DNA of 64,000 bases from VFJQ01 sp044226525 (GCA_044226525.1 JBGAGV010000018.1:113409-177408); one strand, 5' to 3'. Counted from the first letter of the stretch, positions 19,446-28,908 are shown. A program made the numbers and translations. The notes: a model not told the origin generated them from the sequence alone.

Positions 19446-20171
19446 TCAAGTCGCCGGCAGTGAGAGCAGCTTGCCGGCGATGATGGCGATCCGGCGCTCG
19501 ACCTTCATCGTCTTCCCCAACGCCGATAGCCAGCTCTCGCCGACACTTCCGCCGACGCTCCACTCCGTAAAGCACGGCAGCACCAGCGCACCATTTCCCA
19601 CGACAAAACACGGACACCGCGCGCTGCTGGCGACGCCATCCGAGAGACGCACGGCTGGATGCTCGTGGCCCGCGATCACCCGGCCGCCCCGCTCACTCGC
19701 CGCCGCGATCAGGGCAGCCGCCTTGAGGTCGTCCGGAATGTGGCCGTGCAGCAGCAGGTGAGGCCCGGCGGAAACCTGCAACTCAATTTTGAGGTTCAAT
19801 CCGAGCCGCCGCAACATTTTCGCGAGCGCAAAATCGTGGTTACCCTCCACCAATCTCAGCCGCACCCGGGAGCCGATCCCGCTCACCAGTTCCCGAATTT
19901 CCTCCAGCGCTTCTTCGTTGGACGTGAAGCCATGGATTACATCACCAAGAAGGACGAGTTGTTCAGGGACAAATTCTTTCACCAATGCGTCCAGCCGTGC
20001 CTGCGTCGTGTCCGGCACGAGCGGCAGGAGCTGGCCGGCATGACGATGCGTCCACGTATAGCCAAGATGTAAGTCAGCCACGACGAGCACGCGCTCCCGG
20101 GCCAGCCATAAGGCGCGGCGGGCATCGAGCACCAGCCCGGGTTCAAGCTCCAGTTGCGTTCGGTTCGTCAT
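19446..20171 (-). CDS. pdeM: Ligase-associated DNA damage response endonuclease PdeM
   Basis: 241 residues of the calcineurin-like metallophosphoesterase fold, with all metal-binding blocks in order: VVADLHLGY, LLGDVIHGF, LVEGNHD, LLLHGHIPD and VIAGHEHPA. The LELEPGLVLDARRALWLARE opening is typical of PdeM, a nuclease encoded beside an Lhr-type helicase and often a DNA ligase and exonuclease. Here it overlaps the helicase gene by 29 bases, supporting the assignment. No ligase or exonuclease gene is adjacent. Confidence 0.85.
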   Translation of the reverse strand: MTNRTQLELEPGLVLDARRALWLARERVLVVADLHLGYTWTHRHAGQLLPLVPDTTQARLDALVKEFVPEQLVLLGDVIHGFTSNEEALEEIRELVSGIGSRVRLRLVEGNHDFALAKMLRRLGLNLKIELQVSAGPHLLLHGHIPDDLKAAALIAAASERGGRVIAGHEHPAVRLSDGVASSARCPCFVVGNGALVLPCFTEWSVGGSVGESWLSALGKTMKVERRIAIIAGKLLSLPAT

Positions 20172-22734
20172 TCAAGCGTTGCCACCACAAGTGGAACAGC
20201 CGCTCCTGGACCGCAAACGGATCGTCGAGCAACAACGCCTCGCGAATTTTCGTAGCATACATCGGGAAAGCCAGTGGAGGAACGCCATCTACCCGCCGCA
20301 GCCGCACCGGCAGCCGGCGCCGCAGAAAGGCTTCCGCACCTTCCGCGTCCACATACACGCGGAGCGAATCCCGCCGCGCTTCCCGCATGAGCACGTGATC
20401 CGGCTCGTAACGCTGGAGCACATTGAAGATCACTTCCGATGACCAGGCAAGCTTTCGCGCTGGTTTGCGCTGATCGAAGAAATTTCGATACACCATCAAG
20501 CCGGTCTGCGCCGCGTTTCGGAAATGGTAGCGGAGCATTTCGCTTTGCCGCAGCCCTTCGTTCAGCGCCGCATCGAAGCCATTGGGATTAAGCAGCGACG
20601 CGAGATCCGCTTCCGCGATTCGCTGGCTCTCGGTAACACTGAGAACGAAGCCGTAATCGTGCGGCGTGGCCACTGCATTCCCTCCGCGCAAGCCATTCAG
20701 CCGGCTGCTCACGACGCGAGCGAGCGCGTCGTTTGCCGCACGGCCGATGAGCGAGTGGAAGATGTAGTGCACCGCCGCCGCTGGTGCTGGCGGGCGCGCG
20801 GCCTTCTTGCTCCGGCGCTTCCGGGGCTGATCGGGCGCGGCGGTCTCTTCCGGTTGTGGCAGCAGTTCTTCGATCAGCAGAAAATCATCCGTCGGGATTT
20901 CCGATATCTGCGCCTGGGCGAGATGCATTTGCGCGATCACGTCCGCATTCGCCTTCCCGCAATCGAGACGCTCGGCGATCCATTCAGGAAGATCGGCTCC
21001 GACTTCGATGCGCTCCCGCACTTCCCCCCGAAACCCCACGATCTCCTCGGCCACACGATTACTCAGCGGCATCTTGTTCGCATTCCACGTCGGCACGGTC
21101 GGCGTCTCGCCATCGGCCGGCGCGACCCATGCTTCGAGTTGCGCCATTTTCTCCAGCCGCACAGGCCGGCCCGCGATCACGAAGACATCCCCGATCCGCA
21201 GCGAACGCGCAAAACCCTCATCCACCGTGCCGAGTTGACGCGCGCCGGACCGCACTCTCACCGAGCCGATCGTGGCAATCACTCCGACGTTTTGCAGGAA
21301 GTCGCGACGCACTCTTCCGGGCCTCGTCTGGAAGGCTTCGTCGTCGAGATCGATCTTGCCGAAAACATCGCTGTATTGCTGGCGCAGGGATTTGCCGCCA
21401 CCGGCAAGGTAGTCGAGCACGGCATCGAAATCTTCCTGCATGAGCGAATGGAAGCACCACGTGCGTCGCACGAGAGCGAGCGCCTCGGCACGGTTCCACT
21501 CCTGCGTGCAGCCCATGCTCACGAGTTGCTGCGCGAGCACATCGAGCGCGTTATGCGCGAGACGCACTTCATCGAGCTGCCGGTGGCGCGCGAGGAGCAC
21601 CGTGGCGCAGCACTCCACGAGGTCACCCATGTTTGTCGCCATAAGCACTCCACGGCTGATCGAGTGAATATTGTGCCCGGCGCGACCGGCTCGTTGCAGG
21701 GCTTTGCTGACGCCTTTGGGAGTTGCCAGCATCACGACCAGTTCCACCGCACCGATGTCGATCCCGAGCTCAAGGCTGGTCGAACAAACTACGGCCCGCA
21801 GTTCACCACGTTTGAGCCGATCCTCCACTTCACGCCGCACATCGCGCTCCAGCGAACCGTGATGACACTCGATCTGATCCGCCATGTCGGGAAACTGGGT
21901 CTTCAGCCAGAACGTCGCCGCCTCTGCGCCGGACCGCGTGTTCGAGAAGACCAGCGTCGTGCGATATTTTTGAATGAGCTGGCCAAGTTCTTTCACCAAT
22001 CGCTCGCCGGTAAATCCCGCCGGGGGATACGGATTTTTACGAAGCGGGGTATGCACGCGCAGCTCGATCTTTTTATCCGCCACGGCGTCGATGATGGCGC
22101 ATTCGCCCCGCGTGCCGGCGAGAAAACGCGCGATTTCATCTAATGGAGCGACGGTGGCTGAAAGACCGATGCGTTGCATATGCGCGCCGCTGCCCTCCAC
22201 CAGATACGCCAGTCGCTCGATACTCAGGGCGAGATGCGCGCCGCGTTTGTTGTCGGCCATCGCGTGAATTTCATCGACGATGATCCACCGCACGCCGGCG
22301 AGCAGCGGCAGCCATTTGGTCTGACTCAACAGGACGCACAGACTCTCCGGCGTGGTCAGCAAAATGTGCGGTGGCTTGGTGTATTGCCGGGCGCGCTCAT
22401 GCTGGGTCGTGTCGCCGGTGCGGAGTTCCACACGAATCGGCGACTTTTCCCCGAAGAGCTCGCGCAATGGCCCGGCGAGATTTTTCTCCAGATCGTAGCT
22501 CAGCGCACGGAGCGGCGACACATACACGCACTGAATGGTATCGCGCAGCGGTCCAGCCGCGTGTAGTTGAGCCAGCACGTCGAGCACGGAGAGAAAGGCT
22601 GCGAAGGTTTTGCCAGTGCCGGTGGGCGAAACGATCAGCGCGTTTTCGCCCGCTGCGATTCGCGGCCAGGCGGTCCGCTGCACCGGCGTCGGCTGGCCGT
22701 AGCGGCGGTGAAACCACTCGAAGACCGGTGTCAC
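20143..22734 (-). CDS. Ligase-associated DEXH-box helicase, Lhr-like
   Basis: 863 residues, matching short Lhr-type superfamily 2 helicases of the ligase-associated group. Seen in order: Q-like motif (YGQPTPVQRTAWPRIAAGE), Walker A SPTGTGKTFAAF, DEIH box IIVDEIHAM, SAT motif (GLSATVAPLDE), and motif VI QRAGRAGH after STSLELGIDIGAVELVV, followed by a winged helix and the Lhr core. These enzymes are 3'-5' helicases linked to DNA repair. The GTG start overlaps the radical SAM gene's stop as GTGA, and its own 3' end overlaps pdeM. Confidence 0.9.
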   Translation of the reverse strand: MTPVFEWFHRRYGQPTPVQRTAWPRIAAGENALIVSPTGTGKTFAAFLSVLDVLAQLHAAGPLRDTIQCVYVSPLRALSYDLEKNLAGPLRELFGEKSPIRVELRTGDTTQHERARQYTKPPHILLTTPESLCVLLSQTKWLPLLAGVRWIIVDEIHAMADNKRGAHLALSIERLAYLVEGSGAHMQRIGLSATVAPLDEIARFLAGTRGECAIIDAVADKKIELRVHTPLRKNPYPPAGFTGERLVKELGQLIQKYRTTLVFSNTRSGAEAATFWLKTQFPDMADQIECHHGSLERDVRREVEDRLKRGELRAVVCSTSLELGIDIGAVELVVMLATPKGVSKALQRAGRAGHNIHSISRGVLMATNMGDLVECCATVLLARHRQLDEVRLAHNALDVLAQQLVSMGCTQEWNRAEALALVRRTWCFHSLMQEDFDAVLDYLAGGGKSLRQQYSDVFGKIDLDDEAFQTRPGRVRRDFLQNVGVIATIGSVRVRSGARQLGTVDEGFARSLRIGDVFVIAGRPVRLEKMAQLEAWVAPADGETPTVPTWNANKMPLSNRVAEEIVGFRGEVRERIEVGADLPEWIAERLDCGKANADVIAQMHLAQAQISEIPTDDFLLIEELLPQPEETAAPDQPRKRRSKKAARPPAPAAAVHYIFHSLIGRAANDALARVVSSRLNGLRGGNAVATPHDYGFVLSVTESQRIAEADLASLLNPNGFDAALNEGLRQSEMLRYHFRNAAQTGLMVYRNFFDQRKPARKLAWSSEVIFNVLQRYEPDHVLMREARRDSLRVYVDAEGAEAFLRRRLPVRLRRVDGVPPLAFPMYATKIREALLLDDPFAVQERLFHLWWQRLNDEPNATGA

Positions 22735-24245
22735 TCCGCGACCGATGCGCCGTGGCGGGCCTGGCGCCGGGGGCGAAGCTGGCGATTGCGAACTTCCGCC
22801 GGTTCGCGCTGGAGAAAGGCCGGCCGATCTTTCAATCCACAGCGCGCAAAATCACTCGTGAGGGCGGCGGTCGCCTCCTCCTCAGCGACGCCCACCTCGG
22901 TGGTGAGGAACACGAACAACGACTCCGCCAGCGCATGCAGCGCAATCTCGTGGGTGCGACGCAGGCGGCCATGGAGCCAGTCGGAGAAGCGCAGAAACCG
23001 CTCGAAGGGCGACGCCTCCCGCCAGAGCAGCGGCAACGCATGAGTAAAGCGCCCGCTGTTTGCCACGAGATCCCAATAGCGCGCGAACCGGCGCATCCGC
23101 TGCATGGTGGCAAAATCGAGATCGCGATTCTGCAGAATTTCATAGGGCGACTGCGGCGAGTAAACCATCCGATACTCGGCGTCGTGCCGGATGATCGGTG
23201 TGCCACGGAGGCGCTTCAAAATGCCGACCTGAATCTCCTGCGGGGCGAGCGCCACGAGCCGGTCGAAGCCGCGCCCAAAGCTGCCGAGGTCCTCCCCCGG
23301 CAGTCCCACGATCAGGTCGGCATGAATGTGGACGCCTGTCTCAGAGCGGAGATAGCGGAAGTTATCTTCCAGTCGGGCGAGATTCTGCCGGCGGCTGATG
23401 TTTTTCGATGTGCCTTCATCGAAAGTCTGGATGCCGACCTCGAATTGCAGCGCGCCTGGCGGGAACTTGGCGATCAATTCGCGCAACTCGGCCGGCAGAC
23501 GGTCCGGCACCATTTCGAAATGCACGAACAAGCCGTCGCACCAGCGATCGAGGAAAAACTGCAAGATCGCCCGCGCGGTGGGGAGGTGCAGGTTGAAGGT
23601 GCGATCGACGAACTTAAACTGCCTCGCCCCACGCGCGAGCAGGCGCTCGAGCGAGGCCAGAAAAGTATCGAGAGGAAACGCTCGCACCGGAACCTCGAGC
23701 GACGAGAGGCAGAACTCGCAGGTGAATGGACACCCGCGCGACGCCTCCACATAGAGCACGCGATGGGCGATATCGTCGTCGGAATAGAGATCATAGGGCA
23801 GCGCGAGTTGCCCGGGTTGCGGAAGCTCGGCGGAGATGATCCTCGGAAAAATTTCGCCAGTGAGGAGTCCCCGGCAGACCTCGGCGAATTTCAAATCCGC
23901 CTCTCCCGTGATGGTGTGATCCGCCAACCGGACAATCTCCTGCTGATCGGACTCGTAACTTACTTCCGGCCCACCTAGCACCACTCGCACCTCGGGCCGG
24001 AGCCGCTTCAGCAGTGCTACGACCTCCGTAGTCTGCACCACATTCCAGATGTAAACGCCCAGCCCTATAATCTTTGGTTCGTGGGCCAGCAGACGCTCGA
24101 CAATCTCCAGCGGACGCTGGTTGATGTCGAACTCCGCCAGCACCGCCTGTTCGCACAACTCGCCGAGATTTGCCAACAGGTAACGCAGCCCAAAGGCCGC
24201 GTGGATGTATTTGGCGTTGAGAGTAGCGAGGACGATCGCGGACAC
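22731..24245 (-). CDS. B12-binding-domain radical SAM protein (DUF4080-like)
   Basis: 504 residues. The N-terminal 130 or so form a B12-binding-like Rossmann domain (IIGLGVYIWNV, VVLGGPEVSYE), without an obvious DxHxxG ligand motif. The radical SAM domain follows: EASRGCPFTCEFCLSSLE gives the CxxxCxxC cluster site, then glycine-rich VGLPGEDLGSFG. A C-terminal helical domain completes the protein. The reaction is unknown; relatives modify or methylate unactivated carbons. Start is a GTG at 24243-24245. It is coupled to the Lhr helicase gene by a 4-base overlap, an unusual pairing. Confidence 0.85.
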   Translation of the reverse strand: MSAIVLATLNAKYIHAAFGLRYLLANLGELCEQAVLAEFDINQRPLEIVERLLAHEPKIIGLGVYIWNVVQTTEVVALLKRLRPEVRVVLGGPEVSYESDQQEIVRLADHTITGEADLKFAEVCRGLLTGEIFPRIISAELPQPGQLALPYDLYSDDDIAHRVLYVEASRGCPFTCEFCLSSLEVPVRAFPLDTFLASLERLLARGARQFKFVDRTFNLHLPTARAILQFFLDRWCDGLFVHFEMVPDRLPAELRELIAKFPPGALQFEVGIQTFDEGTSKNISRRQNLARLEDNFRYLRSETGVHIHADLIVGLPGEDLGSFGRGFDRLVALAPQEIQVGILKRLRGTPIIRHDAEYRMVYSPQSPYEILQNRDLDFATMQRMRRFARYWDLVANSGRFTHALPLLWREASPFERFLRFSDWLHGRLRRTHEIALHALAESLFVFLTTEVGVAEEEATAALTSDFARCGLKDRPAFLQREPAEVRNRQLRPRRQARHGASVAE

Positions 24246-24289
24246 GCGCTCATTCTGCCCGCAAATCGCCCGCGCGCCAGTAGCGTCGA

Positions 24290-25108
24290 TCAGCGATAGG
24301 GCGACCAGAACTCCGCCGGGGCCACTTCGGATAGCGCCTGCCAGGTTGCGTCGGGAAGCTTCGGACCTTCATCCACCACGAATTTCGGCCCGAATGCATT
24401 GCCCAGCGTGTCGCAACCCGTCTCATAAAGCGGGCTGCCCTTTTTCAGATAAGGCCGGAGGTCATCGATCGTAGCGGTGTCGCTAGGGGCCTTGCCGTTG
24501 TCAATCGCCCAGCGATCGAGCGAGTCGCCCAGCATCCGCAGATCATTCAGAACGGCGGTGGCTTGGCCGCGCTTGCGAGAGCGCAGGATATTTGGCGTCG
24601 CGATCATCGTCAGGAGCGCCAGGATCGTGACAGCGATCATGATCTCGACCAAAGTGAACGCACGGTGATGGCGCCGGCTTTGCGGCGAGGATTGCTGTGA
24701 GCGGGCCGAGGTCAGCAGACCACTGGCGAAGGTGTGCAACTGCGCCGCCGAAAAGCGATCGAGCAGGGCGGGTAAATCGCGGCTTTCCCCTTCCGGATCG
24801 CCCGTCACCAGCGCGATTGGCACGTGCGCCAGCTTTTCGGTAGCTCGCAGTTTCGTAACCGTGTCACGGGCCGCCGCAGTCGGCTGATCGAAATCCAGCA
24901 GAATGAGGTCGGGAGCAAAACCGACCGCGCTTTCGATGGTGTGGTCGCCAAACTCGCCGGTGCCGACGAGATATCCGCCCGACCGCTCCAGGAGACGGCG
25001 GCAGAGCAGGGCGACACCGCTGCCGCTATCCAGCACGAGGATGCGTTTGCGAGCGGTCAAGAGTGACGGAAGGAATTGTGAGAGGCGAGGAGGTTTCATG
25101 GTCGGCAT
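24290..25108 (-). CDS. Receiver-like domain fused to a prepilin/pseudopilin
   Basis: 272 residues from the ATG at 25106-25108, which has GGAGG nine bases upstream. Residues 22-105 look like a response-regulator receiver: RILVLDSG, DLILLDFDQP with the candidate phosphoacceptor D72, and IALVTGD (T102), but the usual conserved Lys near the end is not seen. Residues 145-172 are a type IV prepilin/type II pseudopilin signal: RRHHRA then FTLVEIMIAVTILALLTM, with E155 five residues after the cleavage point. The rest is a GspG/PilE-like periplasmic domain. If cleaved by prepilin peptidase, a receiver of about 150 residues would be released in the cytoplasm. An internal TTG at codon 124 could instead give an ordinary leader. 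Confidence 0.8.
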   Translation of the reverse strand: MPTMKPPRLSQFLPSLLTARKRILVLDSGSGVALLCRRLLERSGGYLVGTGEFGDHTIESAVGFAPDLILLDFDQPTAAARDTVTKLRATEKLAHVPIALVTGDPEGESRDLPALLDRFSAAQLHTFASGLLTSARSQQSSPQSRRHHRAFTLVEIMIAVTILALLTMIATPNILRSRKRGQATAVLNDLRMLGDSLDRWAIDNGKAPSDTATIDDLRPYLKKGSPLYETGCDTLGNAFGPKFVVDEGPKLPDATWQALSEVAPAEFWSPYR

Positions 25109-25256
25109 GTTAATAAGCCTCCCCCGCGCCCTGTGCCCGAAGGGGGGCTGTGTATATCCCATGGGGAAGACTACCGGGTGCCCCCCGATGCCTTTCTCAG
25201 GAGATGACACGCCGGCACTGGACAAAGGCAGGCGGTCCGCACGAAAGGAACGGCCC

Positions 25257-27146
25257 ATGCCCGATCCCGTCGCCATCGCCACTGCCAATCAGCTCGCCGT
25301 CCGTTTTGGGACGCAGACAGTGCTCGAGGATGCGGCCCTCGGAATCCACGAGGGTGAACGCATCGGTCTCGTGGGCCGCAACGGCACGGGCAAGTCCACC
25401 TTTCTCCAAATCGCCGCAGGCGTGCTTGAGCCGGACAGCGGGACGTTTTCGCGGCAGCGCGATCTGGTGACTGGCTACATGCCGCAGGTCTTCGGTCTCG
25501 ATGACGGCGCGACCGTGCATGACAATATCCTGGCCGGCGCGAAGCACATCCTCGAACTCATTGCGGAATACGAACGCGTGCCCGCCGAGAGCCCGCGCAG
25601 TGTGCAGTTGCTCGACCGGATCAATCACTTCGACGGATGGACCTTGGAGAGCCGGCTCACCGCACTGATCGGGAATCTGCACGCGCCTGAGGCAGACCGG
25701 GTCGTCGGCACGCTTTCCGGGGGCGAGCGGCGCCGTGTGGCGCTGTGCCGCGCACTCGTCTCCCGGCCCGATTTCCTCATCCTCGACGAGCCGACCAACC
25801 ACCTCGACACCGGCTCGATCGAGTGGCTCGAGGATTTCCTTGCGCGCTACACCGGCACCTGCCTTTTCGTAACGCACGACCGCTATTTTCTAGACCGGGT
25901 CGCGACGCGGATCGTAGAGCTTTCGCGCGGCCGCTTCCACAGCTACGAAGGGAACTACACCGACTACCTGCTCGCCCGCGCCGAGCGCCAGGCCGCCGAG
26001 GAAGCGCAGGAAGCGAAGCGACAGAAATTTCTCAAACGCGAACTGCTCTGGGTGCGCAGTGGAGTGAGAGCCCGACGGACCAAATCGGTCGAGCGAATGA
26101 ACCGCTACTTCGAAATGGCTGCGCAGGAAGGGCCTGAAGCGGAACTCGATGTCGATCTCATCATCCCACCCGCGCCGAAACTCGCGAATCGTGTCATCAC
26201 CCTGAAGGACGTGGGCATCGAAGTCGGCGAACGCTGGCTGGTGCGCGATCTTTCACTCGATCTTGCCGCCGGTGAACGACTCGGAATCGTGGGCCGCAAT
26301 GGCATTGGCAAATCCACCCTGCTTCGCGCGATCCTCGGCCAGCTCGAACCGACACGCGGCAGCGTTGATATCGGTGCCCGCACGGAGATCAATTCTGTAG
26401 ATCAGGACCGCCTGCAGCTCGACGAAAGCAAGACGGTTTACGAGGAAGTCGGCGGTCTCAGCGAAGTCGTTCGGCTCGGCGAGGACACGATCACGCTGCG
26501 CAGCTACCTGCGTCGTTTCCTGTTCACCGAGGACCGGATCAATACCAAGGTCGCCCAACTCAGCGGCGGTGAGCGCAGCCGCATTCTCCTCGCGAAGATT
26601 CTCAAACGCGGCGGTAATGTGCTGATCCTGGACGAACCCACCAACGATCTCGATCTCGGCACACTGCGCCTGCTCGAGGAAGCGCTCGTCGCCTTCGCGG
26701 GCAGTGTCATCGTGGTGAGCCACGACCGGTATTTCCTCAATCGCGTCTGCACTTCGATTCTCGCCTTCGAGGGTGACGGCGTCGTGAACCGCTGGGTGGG
26801 GAACTACGACTATTACCTTGAGAAACGCGCCGAGCAGGATGCTCATCTTTCCGCGTTTGAAAAGCCAAAGGCCATCGCACCAAAAGCCGCTCCTGCCGCC
26901 GAGCGGGCGCGCAAGTTGAAGTGGAAGGAAGAACGCGAGCTGGAAACGATGGAGGAAACGATCCTGGCCGCCGAGGCGGAAGTCGCGCGGCTGGAAGCGC
27001 TCTTTGCCGCGCCGGATTTTTACCAGAAGCACGGCCACGAAGCGGCTGCCCTCGACACCCAGCTCGCCGCCGCGCGCGAAGAGGTGCCCCGGCTTTACGC
27101 GCGCTGGGAAGAACTGGAAGCGATTCGAGCCGGGACGACGCCCTGA
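25257..27146 (+). CDS. ABC-F family ATP-binding protein, Uup-like
   Basis: 629 residues from the ATG at 25257 (AAAGGA upstream); the frame extends 118 codons further but that part is non-coding. Two ABC domains: Walker A GRNGTGKST with LSGGERRRVALC and LILDEPTNHLD, then Walker A GRNGIGKST with LSGGERSRILLA and LILDEPTNDLD. A charged linker sits between them and a coiled-coil tail after about 530. No membrane segments. ABC-F proteins act on ribosomes (translation factors, antibiotic protection) or, for Uup, on branched DNA. A second ABC-F gene is at 51089. Confidence 0.92.
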   Translation: MPDPVAIATANQLAVRFGTQTVLEDAALGIHEGERIGLVGRNGTGKSTFLQIAAGVLEPDSGTFSRQRDLVTGYMPQVFGLDDGATVHDNILAGAKHILELIAEYERVPAESPRSVQLLDRINHFDGWTLESRLTALIGNLHAPEADRVVGTLSGGERRRVALCRALVSRPDFLILDEPTNHLDTGSIEWLEDFLARYTGTCLFVTHDRYFLDRVATRIVELSRGRFHSYEGNYTDYLLARAERQAAEEAQEAKRQKFLKRELLWVRSGVRARRTKSVERMNRYFEMAAQEGPEAELDVDLIIPPAPKLANRVITLKDVGIEVGERWLVRDLSLDLAAGERLGIVGRNGIGKSTLLRAILGQLEPTRGSVDIGARTEINSVDQDRLQLDESKTVYEEVGGLSEVVRLGEDTITLRSYLRRFLFTEDRINTKVAQLSGGERSRILLAKILKRGGNVLILDEPTNDLDLGTLRLLEEALVAFAGSVIVVSHDRYFLNRVCTSILAFEGDGVVNRWVGNYDYYLEKRAEQDAHLSAFEKPKAIAPKAAPAAERARKLKWKEERELETMEETILAAEAEVARLEALFAAPDFYQKHGHEAAALDTQLAAAREEVPRLYARWEELEAIRAGTTP

Positions 27147-27149
27147 CGT

Positions 27150-27593
27150 TCAGCGAACCGCCACGAAGGTTCCCGCGAATTCCACGGCGACCGCGCCGTC
27201 TTCCTCGATGGTCACTTCCAGCCGCAGGCGCGCTTTGCCGGCACGAGCGAAATCGCGATGAAACTTCGTCAGCATGGCCTCTTCCGGTCGGCGGCAGATC
27301 GCCCGCGGATCTTTCCGCACCGGTCTGCGGAACGAAATCGAACTATCACGAATCACGACGTGGCAGCCCGGCTCCGGCAGTTCCAGCCAGAGCCACGCAT
27401 AACCCGCCAGCGTAGCCAAGGCATTCAGGCTACCGCCAAACACCGTGCCGAGATGATTGCGATTGAGGGCCAGCGGCGACTCCAGCACGATCTCGCCTCC
27501 TTCATAAGAAACCGCGCGCACCCCCATCGCCCGGGTGAGCGGGATTTGTTCATGCAGATATGCTTCGAGTCCCTGCCATCGGCTATTCGTCAT
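27150..27593 (-). CDS. Hotdog-fold thioesterase, YiiD C-terminal-domain type
   Basis: 147 residues from the ATG at 27591-27593. The motif LNRNHLGTVFGGSLNALATLAGYAWLW, in which the helix of the hotdog fold begins after HLGTVFGGS, identifies the putative thioesterase domain also found at the C-terminus of E. coli YiiD. It probably hydrolyses acyl-thioesters. The gene starts 7 bases after the SHD1-gluzincin gene and converges with the ABC-F gene (3-base gap). Confidence 0.78.
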   Translation of the reverse strand: MTNSRWQGLEAYLHEQIPLTRAMGVRAVSYEGGEIVLESPLALNRNHLGTVFGGSLNALATLAGYAWLWLELPEPGCHVVIRDSSISFRRPVRKDPRAICRRPEEAMLTKFHRDFARAGKARLRLEVTIEEDGAVAVEFAGTFVAVR

Positions 27594-27600
27594 CGTCCGG

Positions 27601-28866
27601 CTACCATCGCACACCGATCTTCTTGTAGCCATCGATGACCGCCTTGATCATCTCGTCGGCGCTGCGATTATCGAGGAGGACGCCGAGTTGTTCGATCCCA
27701 TAGTCGCCTTTGCGGGAATACTTCGGCAGTTCAATGCCACGATAGCTGAAGCTGCCGTTGTCGTTTCGCGTCACGCGAGGGTCCTTAAAGAAGGTGGCCC
27801 ATGCATCGCGCGCCTCGGCCATCTGGTCGAGATACTTGAGAAAGCGGGTGCCATTCCCATCTCCATCGAGATGGCAGAAATAATAGACAAGCATGGCAGA
27901 CGCGAAATAAAGCCGGTGCTGCGCGATGCCACCACTGTCGGCCTTCGCGTGCCACTGCTCGCCCGTCATCGACATGTGCTCAAGCACCGGGCCGATGTCC
28001 GACGGCTTGATTCCGTAAGCCGCCGATTCCTTGATGTATTCCTTGATGCCCCGCTCATGAGCCCCGGCCGTGAAGACGCCCGCATGATACGGCAGCATCT
28101 CGGTGTATTCCGCGGTGCCTTCGATGACCCACGTGGGCAGAAACGGCAGGAAATCGTGCATCATCTGGTGCGTGATTTCGTGCACGATGGTGTCGTTGCG
28201 ATAGTTGTCGTTCTTGAACCACGTCTTGCCGCGCTGCTCGAGGCCGAGACTTTGGAAGGGCACGCGAAAAATGCGATCCTTGCTCATGTAAACGCCGCCG
28301 GAATTTTCGGGACCGCCGGCGCGGATGTAATTGTCCCGGCTCACGTAGAATTTCGCCTTGTAATAACCGAGGTCCGCCGGCGGTTTGGGCTCAATGCCCC
28401 ACGGCAACGCTTCCACAAGGCTGTGAGTAGCCTCGAAGGTGCGGGCGATTTCTTTCATCACGCTCACAGCGACTTTGTCCTGCGAGGCGAACTCGAAATT
28501 TTTCGACCGGTAAACGCAGTCCTGCATGGCGGGGTCTTCCTTCACGACCTTCACCTCGATCGTGCGCGAATCGACCTCTACTTTCTGTGGCCAGATGCGT
28601 TTGGCGATTGGCGTCCGCGTGCCCGCTCCCCCGCTTCCACCACCCGTCACGAATGCCTGATCCCCCGGCGAAAGCCGCGCGAGGGCGATGGCGGCAAGCT
28701 GGCCGTTCGAGAGACGCAGTGTCACCTGCGAGCCTTGCACACTCACCATGGCGGCCTGGAAAGTTTTACCCTCGGTCGTGGTCCACGTGCGAGTGGGTGC
28801 CGACGTTTGCGCGAAGAGACTACCAGCCACGAAGGGGGCAACAAGGAACGCGCGGGGAGGGTTCAT
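27601..28866 (-). CDS. SHD1-domain protein with gluzincin metallopeptidase motif
   Basis: 421 residues with a signal peptide (MNPPRAFLVAPFVAGSLFAQ). Residues 26-75 are an SHD1 domain (RTWTTTEGKTFQAAMVSV, ARLSPGDQAFV), a small beta-barrel common in secreted proteins of this phylum. Further on a zinc-peptidase site is visible: H229-E-I-T-H233 and the downstream Glu of WVIEGTAEY (E249), as in gluzincins. The middle binds nothing recognisable. Probably a periplasmic or secreted metallopeptidase. It precedes the thioesterase gene by 7 bases. Confidence 0.72.
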   Translation of the reverse strand: MNPPRAFLVAPFVAGSLFAQTSAPTRTWTTTEGKTFQAAMVSVQGSQVTLRLSNGQLAAIALARLSPGDQAFVTGGGSGGAGTRTPIAKRIWPQKVEVDSRTIEVKVVKEDPAMQDCVYRSKNFEFASQDKVAVSVMKEIARTFEATHSLVEALPWGIEPKPPADLGYYKAKFYVSRDNYIRAGGPENSGGVYMSKDRIFRVPFQSLGLEQRGKTWFKNDNYRNDTIVHEITHQMMHDFLPFLPTWVIEGTAEYTEMLPYHAGVFTAGAHERGIKEYIKESAAYGIKPSDIGPVLEHMSMTGEQWHAKADSGGIAQHRLYFASAMLVYYFCHLDGDGNGTRFLKYLDQMAEARDAWATFFKDPRVTRNDNGSFSYRGIELPKYSRKGDYGIEQLGVLLDNRSADEMIKAVIDGYKKIGVRW

Positions 28867-28908
28867 GAGAATGCCTCAGCTAGCGGGCATCACAACCGCT
28901 AGCAAGCC

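Noticed and set aside
20524..22143. 539-codon plus-strand frame opposite the Lhr helicase
   Set aside because: Sense frame has all helicase motifs; the antisense product is His/Arg-rich without a fold.
24290..25108. Receiver-prepilin fusion considered as two genes joined by a sequencing frameshift
   Set aside because: The frame is continuous, the ribosome binding site lies before the receiver part, and no ATG or GTG start is present near the prepilin signal; only an internal TTG at codon 124 remains as an alternative.
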